DNA of 36,608 nt, taken from the NCBI GenBank assembly GCA_030262895.1, contig JAJSZW010000024.1:1-36608 (forward strand), written 5' to 3'. This stretch comes from Deltaproteobacteria bacterium. GTDB taxonomy: Bacteria; Desulfobacterota; Desulfobacteria; Desulfobacterales; ETH-SRB1. The notes under the pieces were generated by a model. It ran no database searches, had not been told where the DNA came from, and saw only the letters and a program-made list of their open reading frames with translations. Shown here piece by piece: positions 8,521-17,154 of the stretch. Position 1 is the first letter of the stretch. Each line of letters opens with the position of its first letter. The translations under genes and the position numbers were made by a program.

Positions 8521-9554
8521 TCCTCCTTTTTTAGATGTTTTTGTGTGCGCTTTGCTATAATCGCACAGGTCAAAAAATTTCTGCCTTATTTTAGATATTC
8601 AAAAAAAAGAAACTTACAAAGTTCAAGGAAACGATAAATCTAATTAGATGTCGGTCAGGAATTGAAGAGCAGAGAATGAAAACAAGGTCTAATGCTTAAA
8701 AAATATCTTCAAAGATATATATTTACTTAATAGATCTTTGTATCATTATTATCAAGCATTTCTTATTATAATTTATCCGATTTATTTACATCAGGCAATC
8801 ATTTTATCTGTCATTCAAGTATTATTTTTGAAGTATTCCCAGAAAGAAAATAACTTGACTTTATAAACCTATAGTTCCGGTCAAATGACTGTAAAAAATG
8901 AAAAGGGCGATATAATATTCGATAGAAATGGGATATTCATACCGCGCAGCAGAAGAGTCGATCTATTGCTTGGCGGTATATTTGATGAATATCTTATTGA
9001 AACAAATCTGAAAAAGCGTCCTAAAATAATATTAAGACCTCGTCTTCAACCAGCTTCTTTGCCATAATTATTTCTCTATTGATCAAAATAATTCAAAAGT
9101 TTTTTTTGTTTCTGCAAGAGGCTCACAAGGCAAAAAATGTGAAAAAAATATCAAATTTGCACTAAATGTGAAAAAGTTTTCATAATATGCACTATTCTCG
9201 AGATAAACTCGGGCCTATCCACCACTTGGGAGACGGAACTTGGACCTCATTTGAGAAACAATGATGCCCCCCCAAAAAAATATTAAACGATGTAATTTCA
9301 ATTTGTTATACACCAACACCAAGTCTTGGGGATGGTGGGGTATGTTTTGTTTCCCCCAACTTGTGGATACGCCCGATAAATTCGATGTTTTTTTGTTATA
9401 CTGATTTTGCCTCCATCCTTGATAACGATTTAGTTCTTTTAAATTAAGTGGTTATGTTATACCAGAGCAGTTTTGGCTCGATTTTTGCTTTCCTATTTCA
9501 TAAAACATAAAAGATTTGCACCAGGAGAGAAAATCAGATGAAGGGAGGCAAATT
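8521..9554. other. Long AT-rich intergenic stretch with no convincing gene
   Basis: About 1 kb separates the divergent OmpA gene and the 88-aa gene. It holds AGGAGGAG at 8522-8529 (ribosome site of the OmpA gene, minus strand). A 60-codon open frame at 8885-9067 (MTVKNEKGDIIF...) has no ribosome site and no recognised family, so I do not call it. CCCCCAACTTGTGGATACG at about 9355 recurs with one change near 34832. Runs of C and A at 9267-9280 are notable. No RNA gene is recognised. Confidence 0.5.
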
Positions 9555-9821
9555 ATGTCCTATAACACTCTTACAGAAACGCAGTTTTTCAGTTTAGTCA
9601 GCACTATCGCCGGCAAACACGGTTGCCTGCTTGTAGATATTGATGTCGACAAATGCATTATAAATATCGCTGGACCTCTGGAATCAGAATACGCCTGCGC
9701 TGTCGAACTTGATGAGATATTGGGACAATACACGGCTGATCCACACCCGTCAGAGTTCGGAGTAATAGAGAATTGTCTCGGTTTGGAAAGTATTGCAACC
9801 TATAAACTTTCAGATAAATAA
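9555..9821 (+). CDS. Hypothetical 88-aa protein, C-terminus formed by a repeat element
   Basis: I do not recognise a family. The acidic 88-residue protein starts at an ATG preceded by AGGGAGG at 9542-9548, a good ribosome site, while the frame extends upstream to 9516 without one. It has no signal peptide or membrane segment; hydrophobic strands such as HGCLLVDIDVDKCIINIAG alternate with acidic loops and suggest a small folded cytoplasmic alpha/beta protein. The final residues YKLSDK and the stop come from the left end of the inverted-repeat element at 9801-9906, the same peptide ending (YRLSDN) seen in the unrelated TPR lipoprotein. The gene is therefore probably a 3'-altered version of its ancestor. 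Confidence 0.55.
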   Translation: MSYNTLTETQFFSLVSTIAGKHGCLLVDIDVDKCIINIAGPLESEYACAVELDEILGQYTADPHPSEFGVIENCLGLESIATYKLSDK

Positions 9822-9906
9822 TTTCACTGTGTTATCAGTCGTCGACGTATAACTAATACGCCTTCCTCCTTCCGGCCTTGTGAAATTAATTATCTGAAAG
9901 TCTATA
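9801..9906. repeat. Intact 106-bp terminal-inverted-repeat element, copy 2
   Basis: The left end (9801-9827) and right end (9880-9906) are near-perfect inverted repeats starting TATAGACTTTCAGATAAT; the left has two changes (TATAAACTTTCAGATAAA). The centre contains GTCGTCGACGTATAACTAATACGC, most of which is identical in the inverted copy at 5874-5928 (5-bp indel near one end). The left end overlaps the stop codon of the 88-aa gene. The element is uninterrupted and so gives the empty-site reference for the insertion at 5466-5864. Confidence 0.85.
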
Positions 9907-9968
9907 ACTGATGAAAAAGACTAGCAAACAATCATCCTTTCAGGATACAACATGGAGGCTGAGATTTG

Positions 9969-11345
9969 ATGATGTATAAAAACATCGGTTTCGTTTCAAC
10001 ACGTTTTGCCGGTACAGACGGTGTTTCTTTAGAATCGAGCAAGTGGGCGGAAGTTTTTGAAAAAAATGGACACCGCTGTTTCTGGTTTGCCGGAGAACTG
10101 GATAGAGAGCCTGAAAAGAGCTACTTAGTACCTGAAGCTCATTTTCATCATGCACAAAACAAATGGATCAATGAACGGATTTTGGGAAAAAGGAAGAGAG
10201 AACCTTGTTTAACCGAATTGATTCACGCTTTAAGATCCATGTTGAAATCTCATGTCCATAATTTCATTGAGCAGTTCAATATTGATCTTTTGATTGTTGA
10301 AAATGCTCTCACCATTCCGATGCACATCCCACTAGGGCTGGCATTAACCGAAACTATTGTGGAAACGCAGATTCCTACTATTGCCCACCATCATGATTTC
10401 CACTGGGAAAGGATACGTTTTTCAGTAAATGGGGTAAGCGATTACATTCGCATGGCATTCCCTCCCAACTCGCCTAATATAGAACACGTGGTTATTAATT
10501 CTGCTGCCAGGGAAGAGCTGGCGCTGCGCACAGGTATTTCGGCAACCATCATTCCAAATGTTCTGGATTTTCAAAATCCACCTGTAGTTGATAAAAAATC
10601 TAGCGAAAGATTCCGGGAATCCATTGGTTTAAAATCCGACGACATAGTATTTTTGCAACCTACCCGCATTATAAAAAGAAAAGGCATTGAACATGCCATT
10701 GAGCTTGTTAAAAAACTTAAAGAAGTCGGAGGCAAGCTTGTTATATCCCATGAAGCAGGAGACGAAGGCTTTGAATATGCAGAATGGATTAAAGAGCATG
10801 CTCTGGAACATAGCGTCGATCTTCACCTGGTAAATATTCGTGTTGCGGATCCCTGGAACAATAATTCAAAATCTGATGGATATTCCCTTTGGGATATTTA
10901 CCCACATGCCGATTTTGTTACTTATCCCAGCCTTAATGAGGGATTTGGCAATGCTTTTCTTGAAACCATCTACTTTAAAAAACCCATGATGATCAATCGT
11001 TATGCCATTTTTGTTAGAGATATCGAACCACTGGGTTTTGATATGGTCTCTATGGACGGATTTCTTACCAAAAAGACTGTTCAACGCGTAAAGGAAGTTC
11101 TCACGTCGTCTGAACGAAAAGAGAAAATGGTGAATCATAATTACGAGATAGCCGCGCGTCACTATTCCTATTCCGTACTTCAGAAGCGGCTCGACTCTAT
11201 TATGATAAATTTTTTCGGCGAGCCACAGCTCTGCAACAGAATGGAATCCACGCAACACCCAGCCCATTTGAAGATAGTTCCACATCCTTCATCGCATACT
11301 AATTTCGACCATTCGATTAAGGGTTTTAAGCAAAGCGCAATTTAA
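9969..11345 (+). CDS. GT4-family glycosyltransferase
   Basis: 458 residues, GT-B fold. The N-terminal half starts IGFVSTRFAGTDGVSLESS, with the loop that meets the acceptor; the C-terminal half has the nucleotide-sugar region PTRIIKRKGIEHAI and the E-x7-E motif NEGFGNAFLETIYF. Family members move a sugar from a nucleotide-sugar donor with retention of configuration. The acceptor cannot be read from sequence. The start region reads TTG-ATG-ATG; GGAGG at 9954-9958 best fits the ATG at 9969. It lies 98 bases before the RibD-type gene with no terminator between, so it may be the first gene of that operon (inference). The last 40 residues are low-complexity and beyond the usual domain. Confidence 0.82.
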   Translation: MMYKNIGFVSTRFAGTDGVSLESSKWAEVFEKNGHRCFWFAGELDREPEKSYLVPEAHFHHAQNKWINERILGKRKREPCLTELIHALRSMLKSHVHNFIEQFNIDLLIVENALTIPMHIPLGLALTETIVETQIPTIAHHHDFHWERIRFSVNGVSDYIRMAFPPNSPNIEHVVINSAAREELALRTGISATIIPNVLDFQNPPVVDKKSSERFRESIGLKSDDIVFLQPTRIIKRKGIEHAIELVKKLKEVGGKLVISHEAGDEGFEYAEWIKEHALEHSVDLHLVNIRVADPWNNNSKSDGYSLWDIYPHADFVTYPSLNEGFGNAFLETIYFKKPMMINRYAIFVRDIEPLGFDMVSMDGFLTKKTVQRVKEVLTSSERKEKMVNHNYEIAARHYSYSVLQKRLDSIMINFFGEPQLCNRMESTQHPAHLKIVPHPSSHTNFDHSIKGFKQSAI

Positions 11346-11443
11346 GAGCCTGTTTGGAAAATGGGACATCCCTTTAGTTTTACAGTTTACCGCTTACTAT
11401 TATTGTGCTATCAGATACCTGTGTTCGACATCGGAGATAAACC

Positions 11444-12088
11444 TTGAGGGTAATATTGATTGCAGCAATCACACTGTGCGGAAGAATAAGTCCTGCCAAG
11501 TTTGGTAGCCACGAAGATCTATTGCATCTCAGGAATATGCGTCTCGAAACTGATGCAAGTATAATAGGCGCTGGAACTTTAAGAGAAGAAAATCCTGAAA
11601 TAAAAGGGCCTGAAGGTACGGATTTAAAGAGTCGAATCAGGGCCATTGTCAGCGGTTCCGGTCATATACCAATAGAGGGAAAACTTATATTCAACCAGAG
11701 CAATCCTCCAATAATCTTTACAAGTCATTCTGCCGCTCAAAAACTTTCTAAAAAAGTGGGAAGTCTCGCAGAGGTTGTCGCAATCCCATCGGGGCCTTAT
11801 GGCTTATCAATTGTTGCCTTATTAAGGGAACTTGAAAAGCGTGGTGCGTCATCTGTGTTAGTTGAGGGTGGAGGGAAACTCAATTATTCAAGCATTGCAG
11901 AGGGTGTTGTTGATGAGCTTGTTGTCACTATAACTCCAAATATATCCGGTAATAGAAACTCTGCATCACTTGTTGATGGACCAGTTGATTCAAACTTACC
12001 TTTAGTTAATCTTGAACTTTTATCCAGCAGAGTCGGCAAATCAGGTGAAATATTTGCAAGATACAGGGTGAGGAAAGATACATCATGA
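11444..12088 (+). CDS. RibD C-terminal-type reductase (dihydrofolate-reductase fold)
   Basis: 214 residues. It opens RVILIAAITLCGRISP, as RibD_C proteins do, and has GAGTLREENPE and, near residue 140, SVLVEGGGKLNYSSI, the hallmark of the family. RibD_C enzymes use NADPH to reduce the ribose of the riboflavin intermediate, and relatives reduce pterins. The deaminase half of RibD is absent, so this is a stand-alone reductase. The start is a TTG: GGAGAT lies 7 bases upstream and the family begins exactly here. It overlaps the PP-loop gene by 4 bases (ATGA). With an MptA-like GTP cyclohydrolase three genes down, a reduced pterin or related GTP-derived product is the likeliest substrate (inference). 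Confidence 0.82.
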   Translation: MRVILIAAITLCGRISPAKFGSHEDLLHLRNMRLETDASIIGAGTLREENPEIKGPEGTDLKSRIRAIVSGSGHIPIEGKLIFNQSNPPIIFTSHSAAQKLSKKVGSLAEVVAIPSGPYGLSIVALLRELEKRGASSVLVEGGGKLNYSSIAEGVVDELVVTITPNISGNRNSASLVDGPVDSNLPLVNLELLSSRVGKSGEIFARYRVRKDTS

Positions 12089-12831
12089 TTAAACAAGACC
12101 TTGCCATTCTTTTTTCCGGAGGGACTGATTCGCTTTCTCTTTATACTTTAGCTGCAGTTGGAAAACATCCTGACATTCCTTCTCCACGTGTGATACACCT
12201 GCTTTGCATGCTTAATGGCATGTCTCGGTTCCCAACATTTACAATAAATAGATTTAAAATGGCTGAGAAAATATTAAAGTCACAAGTACCTTCAAATGAG
12301 CCCTTGACGGAGTCCAATTTTGTCGAACTTGATATGGGAAGGCTTTTTCAGGAGTTATGGCTCGATAAGTATGAAGAGCTTATGCCTAAGTATAACGGCA
12401 AGAATCTTGTATGTGTTGCCTGCAAACTGGCAATGCATGCTCGTGCAATTATATATTGTGTAGAATATTGTATTCCCCTCCTTCTTTCAGGTTATGCGAA
12501 AAAACAATCATATTTTCCTGAACAGGGTAAAGCATTTATGACAAGGATTTCTTCTTTTTCAGAATCGTTTGGTATAATAACCCGCTTTCCGGTTTATAAT
12601 GATTTTGATGAGGAAATGATTACAAGACATTTTCTTGAAGACCACGGTCTCCCTTCAACTGGTGGAGGGGAGAGAAAATGCCTTTTTTCACAAACCCGGA
12701 CAACTGCAACTGAAAAGGAGATAGGAGTTTATTTGGATGATATGATTCCTATTGTGAATAAATATATTGAAAGCAGGCTTGAAGGGAGATTAAAGGACTC
12801 GGCCAAGTGTTTTCATTCTGAAATGACATGA
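12085..12831 (+). CDS. PP-loop ATPase (adenine nucleotide alpha-hydrolase superfamily)
   Basis: 248 residues. The PP-loop SGGTDS sits at 11-16, where the family splits ATP to AMP and pyrophosphate to activate a carbonyl. Cys110 and Cys113 (NLVCVACK) and Cys199 (ERKCLF) are placed like metal- or sulfur-handling cysteines in tRNA thiolases, and Cys124 and Cys128 flank a helix. Relatives include QueC (7-cyano-7-deazaguanine synthase), MnmA, TtcA and LarE. It does not closely match the C-terminal zinc motif of QueC, so the exact reaction (amide/nitrile formation or sulfur insertion) is open. It overlaps both neighbours by 4 bases, showing translational coupling and a shared pathway with the GTP cyclohydrolase and glycosyltransferase. 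Confidence 0.78.
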   Translation: MIKQDLAILFSGGTDSLSLYTLAAVGKHPDIPSPRVIHLLCMLNGMSRFPTFTINRFKMAEKILKSQVPSNEPLTESNFVELDMGRLFQELWLDKYEELMPKYNGKNLVCVACKLAMHARAIIYCVEYCIPLLLSGYAKKQSYFPEQGKAFMTRISSFSESFGIITRFPVYNDFDEEMITRHFLEDHGLPSTGGGERKCLFSQTRTTATEKEIGVYLDDMIPIVNKYIESRLEGRLKDSAKCFHSEMT

Positions 12832-13631
12832 TAAGCTGCATAATTCCAACCAGAGACAGATGTAACCTGTTAAAAAGAGCCATTGATAGTGTTATTGATC
12901 AGGATTCCGATGAGATTGAGATAGTAGTTGTTGATGACGGATCGATTGATAATACTTTTGAACTGGTTAAAAGAGCCTATCCTTTTGTTAAGATTGTAAA
13001 GACTGAGGGACTTGGTCCGGGACCTGCAAGGAATGCCGGTGTTGAGGCAGCGTCATGGGATAAACTTATGTTTCTTGATTCAGATGACCAATGGTTGCCA
13101 GGTCATGCTAACACCTTATCAATGTTAATTGATAAAGGATTTGAAGTAGCATATGGTGTTACCAGGACAGTAGATCAGGTTAACGGCGGTGAGTTCATGA
13201 TTCCGGAAAATGTTACAGGAGGTTATTATGACTGTTTCTATGATCTTTCCAGATGGTGTTACATGGTTCCTTCTTCAGTAGCAGTAACAAGAAAAGCTTT
13301 TGAAGAAGCAGGAGGATTTGATTCTCATATGCTAGGTGAGGACTGGGTTTTTTTTCTAAAGGTAAGCAGTAAGTTTCCATTTGCTTTTACGCAGAGAGTT
13401 ATAACTAGAAGGCACTTACATGAAGGAAGCCTATGCTGTAAAAATGAAATTTATAAAAAGATTCTTAATATGCTTGAAATTATCAGGGAGGTTTTAGCTT
13501 CAATTGAACGATTTGATTCCAATAATTTTGAGTTTATTGATCGTGCAAAACAAATTGTGATTAAAGAGGGTAAACAATGGAGGACTTTTCAGGAGTTTTA
13601 CGTGGCTCTAAGAAATCAGGGGATGATATAG
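12828..13631 (+). CDS. GT2-family glycosyltransferase
   Basis: 267 residues, GT-A fold. It begins ISCIIPTRDRCNLLKRAIDS, has the nucleotide-binding IEIVVVDDGSIDNT, the metal-binding LDSDDQW and the later acceptor-side AGGFDSHMLGEDW with its catalytic-base-like Asp. No membrane segment is visible, so the enzyme is cytoplasmic. GT2 enzymes invert configuration and act on many acceptors. Its ATG overlaps the stop of the PP-loop gene, and its 3' end overlaps the start of the GTP cyclohydrolase gene by 55 bases. That tight packing argues that it glycosylates the small-molecule product of this operon rather than a surface polysaccharide (inference). Confidence 0.83.
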   Translation: MISCIIPTRDRCNLLKRAIDSVIDQDSDEIEIVVVDDGSIDNTFELVKRAYPFVKIVKTEGLGPGPARNAGVEAASWDKLMFLDSDDQWLPGHANTLSMLIDKGFEVAYGVTRTVDQVNGGEFMIPENVTGGYYDCFYDLSRWCYMVPSSVAVTRKAFEEAGGFDSHMLGEDWVFFLKVSSKFPFAFTQRVITRRHLHEGSLCCKNEIYKKILNMLEIIREVLASIERFDSNNFEFIDRAKQIVIKEGKQWRTFQEFYVALRNQGMI

Positions 13632-14521
13632 AGACTTTAATCCCTGACTCAGAACACAGACGTGCGCTTAAAACATGCATAGATATTCCGGAACAGAAAC
13701 CTTCTTTCTCTTTGCCGATAAATGATGTCGGTATATGCAGAAAGACAGTATGGATAAATTTGCCACAGGGTAAAATACCGTTTGAGACAGAAGTTAAGGT
13801 AGATTTGCCTTCTTCGATTCGGGGAATTCATATGTCAAGAATTGAGAAGGCAATAGCGGAGCTTTATAATAAAAAATTTGTTGATATTGCAGAGTACACA
13901 GAAAATCTTGTTAAATCTGTTCAAACCGGACAGAAATGTTCAAAGGCTTTTGTAAAACTTTCCGGCAGGATTCCAATGGTACAGAAGGCGCCGGCGACAC
14001 GCTTAAGCTCGATGGATTCTATACAGATTTGTGCAATTGCAGAGCTTATGAAAAGAAAAGAATCTGTTTGTAAAATTTTGACGGGTGCAGGATTAACTCA
14101 TATTACTGCATGCCCTTGTACCCAGGCATACAACCGTGTTCTTTCAGGAAAAAGTGAATGGATGCCATTGCCGACACATACTCAGAGATCGATAACCTGG
14201 CTTACAATTGAAAGACATAGGGCCAGGCCTACTTATGAGGAACTTATATTATGCCTTAAATCATCTCTTCATTCAACATATGACCTGTTGAAACGTCCCG
14301 ATGAAGCTGAACTTGTCCTTTTGGCTCATAATGCACCACAGTTTGTCGAGGATACTGCAAGAGAAACGGCAAAGGAGGTTGGTATAAGGTTTGGCGACTT
14401 TCTTCCAGAGTCCGTTTTTGTTAAAATAGAATCATACAGTTTAGAAAGTATTCATAATCACGATGTGCAATGCAGAATAAAGACAACAATGGGCGAAATA
14501 CTGAAAGTGATGACTGTTTAA
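13577..14521 (+). CDS. folE2: GTP cyclohydrolase of the FolE2/MptA family
   Basis: 314 residues. The family signature RGIHMSR is at 82-88, the metal/active-site region THITACPCTQAYN has Cys179 and Cys181, and LPTHTQRS holds His201, Gln203 and Arg204. These correspond to the CPC...HNQR segment of type IB GTP cyclohydrolases. The wide spacing between the two parts is closer to archaeal MptA than to bacterial FolE2 (from memory of family patterns). The reaction opens GTP to a dihydroneopterin phosphate, the entry to pterins, folate or 7-deazaguanines. The start has AGAGGG 6 bases upstream. It is last in the operon, followed by an inverted-repeat element. Confidence 0.85.
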   Translation: MEDFSGVLRGSKKSGDDIETLIPDSEHRRALKTCIDIPEQKPSFSLPINDVGICRKTVWINLPQGKIPFETEVKVDLPSSIRGIHMSRIEKAIAELYNKKFVDIAEYTENLVKSVQTGQKCSKAFVKLSGRIPMVQKAPATRLSSMDSIQICAIAELMKRKESVCKILTGAGLTHITACPCTQAYNRVLSGKSEWMPLPTHTQRSITWLTIERHRARPTYEELILCLKSSLHSTYDLLKRPDEAELVLLAHNAPQFVEDTARETAKEVGIRFGDFLPESVFVKIESYSLESIHNHDVQCRIKTTMGEILKVMTV

Positions 14522-14523
14522 GA

Positions 14524-14647
14524 TTGATGATCTCGTAAAAAGTCGGAAAACCGATTTCTTACCACAACATATAGGTATAATGCAAGACGAATGATACTAT
14601 ATGTTGAGGTCAAAATAAAATGTTGGGACTTTTTACGAGACCATCAA
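14524..14647. repeat. 124-bp inverted-repeat element
   Basis: A 21-bp inverted repeat with one mismatch (14524-14544 against 14627-14647; core TCTCGTAAAAAGTC / GACTTTTTACGAGA) encloses a second inner symmetry (AACATATA against TATATGTT). It follows the GTP cyclohydrolase stop by a few bases and could serve as the operon's terminator. It looks like a dispersed MITE-type element. The remaining 14648-14866 holds no gene that I can support. Confidence 0.65.
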
Positions 14648-14866
14648 GATTAAGCATCTTTACTTCTGATAATTGAGAATACCATCCTTACCGTCATCGC
14701 CTAACAGGAGCAGAACCCCTTTACCCTGAGAGACTATCGAATCTCTGGATGCGGACTGGGACAGTACCTCTGAGGTGCTCAATCAGGCAGATGCAATGCG
14801 TATGCTGCTTGCGATGTGGTAAATAGTGTTTCTGAGAAATATTGAGAAAATTGAGGAGTAGCCGGC

Positions 14867-16347
14867 ATGCCAGTATTTTTCGCGAAAGAACAACATGTCC
14901 TGATTCAGCTTGAGACAGAGGACGATTGGCTGAGTTTCTTTAATAGCTGTGAGGGATATATTACGCTACGGGATTTTCGTTTGATTCATGAATATCTGAA
15001 TCAATCCGCAAAGACCGTTGTTATTGAAAAGGCTATGTGGATGCCGATTATCGGGATACGTATTTTAATTTCTTTTCCCGAAAGTTTGCTCAGTATCCAA
15101 GCAAGACAATCCGGGCAAATTTCTTCACTGATAAAATATCCCCCCAGATGTTGTTTAAACTTGACCGGTTTCAGGATGAATATATCGGCTTTATAGTGTT
15201 AAGACCCAACCGTGTAAAAGCCATTGGACGCACCATCCTTGATCCTGAAAAATTGTCTTTTGTCTCCGGGCATATTTGCATTTCCACGTATCCGGTTCAT
15301 ATACTTGGCGCAGAATTAACAGCAACAGGCTTTCCATATATGAGCCAAGACTCGGATGTGACAGTTTGCGCCCATGCCGCCTGTTGGATGATTTTTCGAT
15401 ATTTCAGCCAGCGATATAACAGATATTCTGAAAAATGGCCTTATGAGGTATCGCAGCTTACCAGGGATGTTTCAACCGGAAGGCTGGTTCCGTCAAAAGG
15501 GTTGACCGCCTATCAGGTAACCGAGATGTTCAGCAATTTCGGTTTTACACCTGAAATTTACATTCGTGGTCACCACCAGGATTTATTCGACAAGCTTCTC
15601 TATATGTATGTTGAATCCGGTCTGCCAGTCGTTGCAGTTTTGACCGGGCATAGACATGCTATTACCATCATCGGTCACCTATCGGATTTCAATATTTCTT
15701 TTCCTGGAACTCCAGAGTCAAGTGATGTCTATCTGTGCGGTTTCATCGCCAATGATGACAATTTTTTGCCCTACCATGGTGTGAGGAAAAATGATCCTGT
15801 GCCAGATGGATACTGGTCACGATTCAAAGTGGAGGATATTGATACGTTCATTGTGCCGTTATATGAAAAGAACCACCTCTCAGCGGAACACATTGTGAAG
15901 TTGTCAGAAGCAATTTTAACAGAAGAGACGTTGGGTTTAAATGCCCGGTCAAATCTGTTGCAATATGAGGATATTATCACCCGAACCTTTCTGACTTCAT
16001 CGAAGTCCTTTAAGAGAATGAGGAGAGGGGATTCGGTGCCGTTTGGTATAGCAAATGTGTATTGTGAAATGGCTATGCCAAAATTTATCTGGGTGTGTGA
16101 GATTTCTACTCCTGACTTGTTCAAAGATGGCAAAATTGCCGGTGAAATACTTTTTGATGCGACTGCAAACCCCCATGACAGAATGGCATTTTTATCCATC
16201 CACTATCCTGACTTTCTTTTGCTGAACAATAGAGATTTCTTGACAAATGACCCCAAAAGATTTAATATCCACGCCGTTGACACGGACACGGACACGAACG
16301 AAATTATTCCATATCATTGTTATGTGAACAATCTTTTCGAGGTATGA
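14867..16347 (+). pseudogene. Papain/C39-like cysteine peptidase-fold protein, interrupted by a frameshift
   Basis: The first 56 codons (14867-15033; MPVFFAKEQHVLIQLE...) and a second frame (15034-16347; YVDADYRDTYFNFF...) together make one sensible protein of about 493 residues. The join lies at GAAAAGGCTATGTGG near 15029-15039 and needs one extra base to restore the frame. GAGGAG stands before the first ATG. The second part has a papain-like pair: a Cys in TVCAHAACW, preceded by the Gln/Asp-rich SQDSD, and a His in HRHAITIIGH. I do not recognise a named family or a substrate. If the base is missing only in this assembly, the gene is intact; otherwise it is a pseudogene. Another possibility is translation of the second part from GTG 15037, which would lack the N-terminal region. 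A 57-aa gene follows after one base. Confidence 0.6.
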
Positions 16348-16348
16348 G

Positions 16349-16522
16349 ATGAACTCATTAAAAAAGCTTAAAATGAAGAAGGTAAAGAATCTGCTATCCT
16401 CAAAAGAGGACGTCAATAAAGTACGGTCTTCCCTGGAGCAGAAAACCGCTCAAACCTTTGTAGACTTTGCCAAGTCAAAGCAGAAAGTGCAGGAGATGGC
16501 TCACCTGAAATACCTCGACTGA
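16349..16522 (+). CDS. Small basic 57-aa protein coupled to the C39-like gene
   Basis: The ATG follows the upstream stop by one base (TGAGATG), typical of translational coupling. The product starts MNSLKKLKMKKVKNLLSSKE and ends QEMAHLKYLD; it is very Lys-rich and predicted helical. No family is recognised. Possible roles are a partner or substrate of the peptidase-fold protein (inference from position only). Confidence 0.5.
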   Translation: MNSLKKLKMKKVKNLLSSKEDVNKVRSSLEQKTAQTFVDFAKSKQKVQEMAHLKYLD

Positions 16523-16553
16523 ATTTTAACCACCCTTTTGTTATCAAGTCAGT

Positions 16554-16793
16554 ATGCTTTTTTACGACAAGCAATACTGGAAAAGCATAAAAAAAGATGT
16601 GAACGAAACGCTCGTTTTTGACTGCAAATTTACGACATACAAAGTTTTAGATGAACTTAACTCAGATAACGTTAAATTTTTGACTCTTCGCAAACGCAAT
16701 GCAACTCTTTTGCAAAAAACATCAGCGGTACCCGAGAAAGAAGAATGGATAAAAGTATATGTGCCGTTTCCACTCACTCAAAGGATAGGATAA
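16554..16793 (+). pseudogene. Fragment of a DDE-type IS transposase
   Basis: The 79-residue frame contains ETLVFDCKFTTYKVLDELN and VKFLTLRKRNATLL, which resemble the catalytic-core strands of a large DDE transposase group (patterns of the type LVFDSKLTTYxNLxxLN...FITLRRR). The whole protein would be several hundred residues, and neither inverted ends nor the other catalytic parts are visible. It is a remnant. The identification rests on remembered motif patterns. Confidence 0.5.
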
Positions 16794-17024
16794 TGCCGAA
16801 AATAACGAGCAAGGGACAGATAACCATTCCTCAAGTGATAAGAAATATGTTTGGCTTTATACCAGGAATGGATGTTGAAATCATTGTTGAGGGGGAACAA
16901 GGCGCTTATTGTGAAAAGCAGGGATGAAAACAAATTCATGAAGTGGCTTGGTCGCGGGGAGAAGCGAAGCAGAAGAAGCATTGATTATATGGTTGATCAG
17001 CTTCGTGGTAGAACCGATGAATAA
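16793..17024 (+). pseudogene. AbrB/MazE-type antitoxin, frameshifted
   Basis: MPKITSKGQITIPQVIRNMF is the swapped-hairpin DNA-binding start of AbrB-family antitoxins. The frame then reads into a stop at 16927, but from about 16908 another frame (IVKSRDENKFMKWLGRG ... MVDQLRGRTDE, stop at 17024) continues the usual C-terminal half. One base therefore seems to have been lost or gained near GGCGCTTATTGTG. The end overlaps the start of the PIN toxin fragment by 8 bases, as in intact pairs. As it stands, the antitoxin would be truncated. Confidence 0.7.
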
Positions 17025-17154
17025 TATTGTTATCGACACGAATCCTCTTGTTTATATCTATCATGCCGACCCTATAACCAATGATGGGGGATATTTTTCA
17101 AGCTATTTCCCCGAGCTGAATATAATTACCGCCAGTCAACAAGGTTCTTCATGA
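17017..17154 (+). pseudogene. Truncated PIN-domain (VapC-like) toxin
   Basis: The frame starts MNNIVIDTNPLVYIYHAD, the first strand of a PIN ribonuclease with its first catalytic Asp (VIDTN). It diverges within 20 residues and stops at 45, against about 130 for the family. The later acidic residues are missing, so no nuclease activity is expected. Together with the preceding frame this is a dead toxin-antitoxin pair. Confidence 0.65.

Noticed and set aside
8885..9067. 60-codon frame in the long AT-rich gap
   Set aside because: No ribosome site, no family and no neighbour on the same strand.
9194..9274. Short frame MHYSRDKLGPIHHLG... of about 25 codons
   Set aside because: Protein-like, but no ribosome site and no paralogue in the window.
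14725..14822. Frame ending ...ADAMRMLLAMW-stop before the frameshifted gene
   Set aside because: Possibly the tail of a lost gene; begins after a stop and has no start codon in context.
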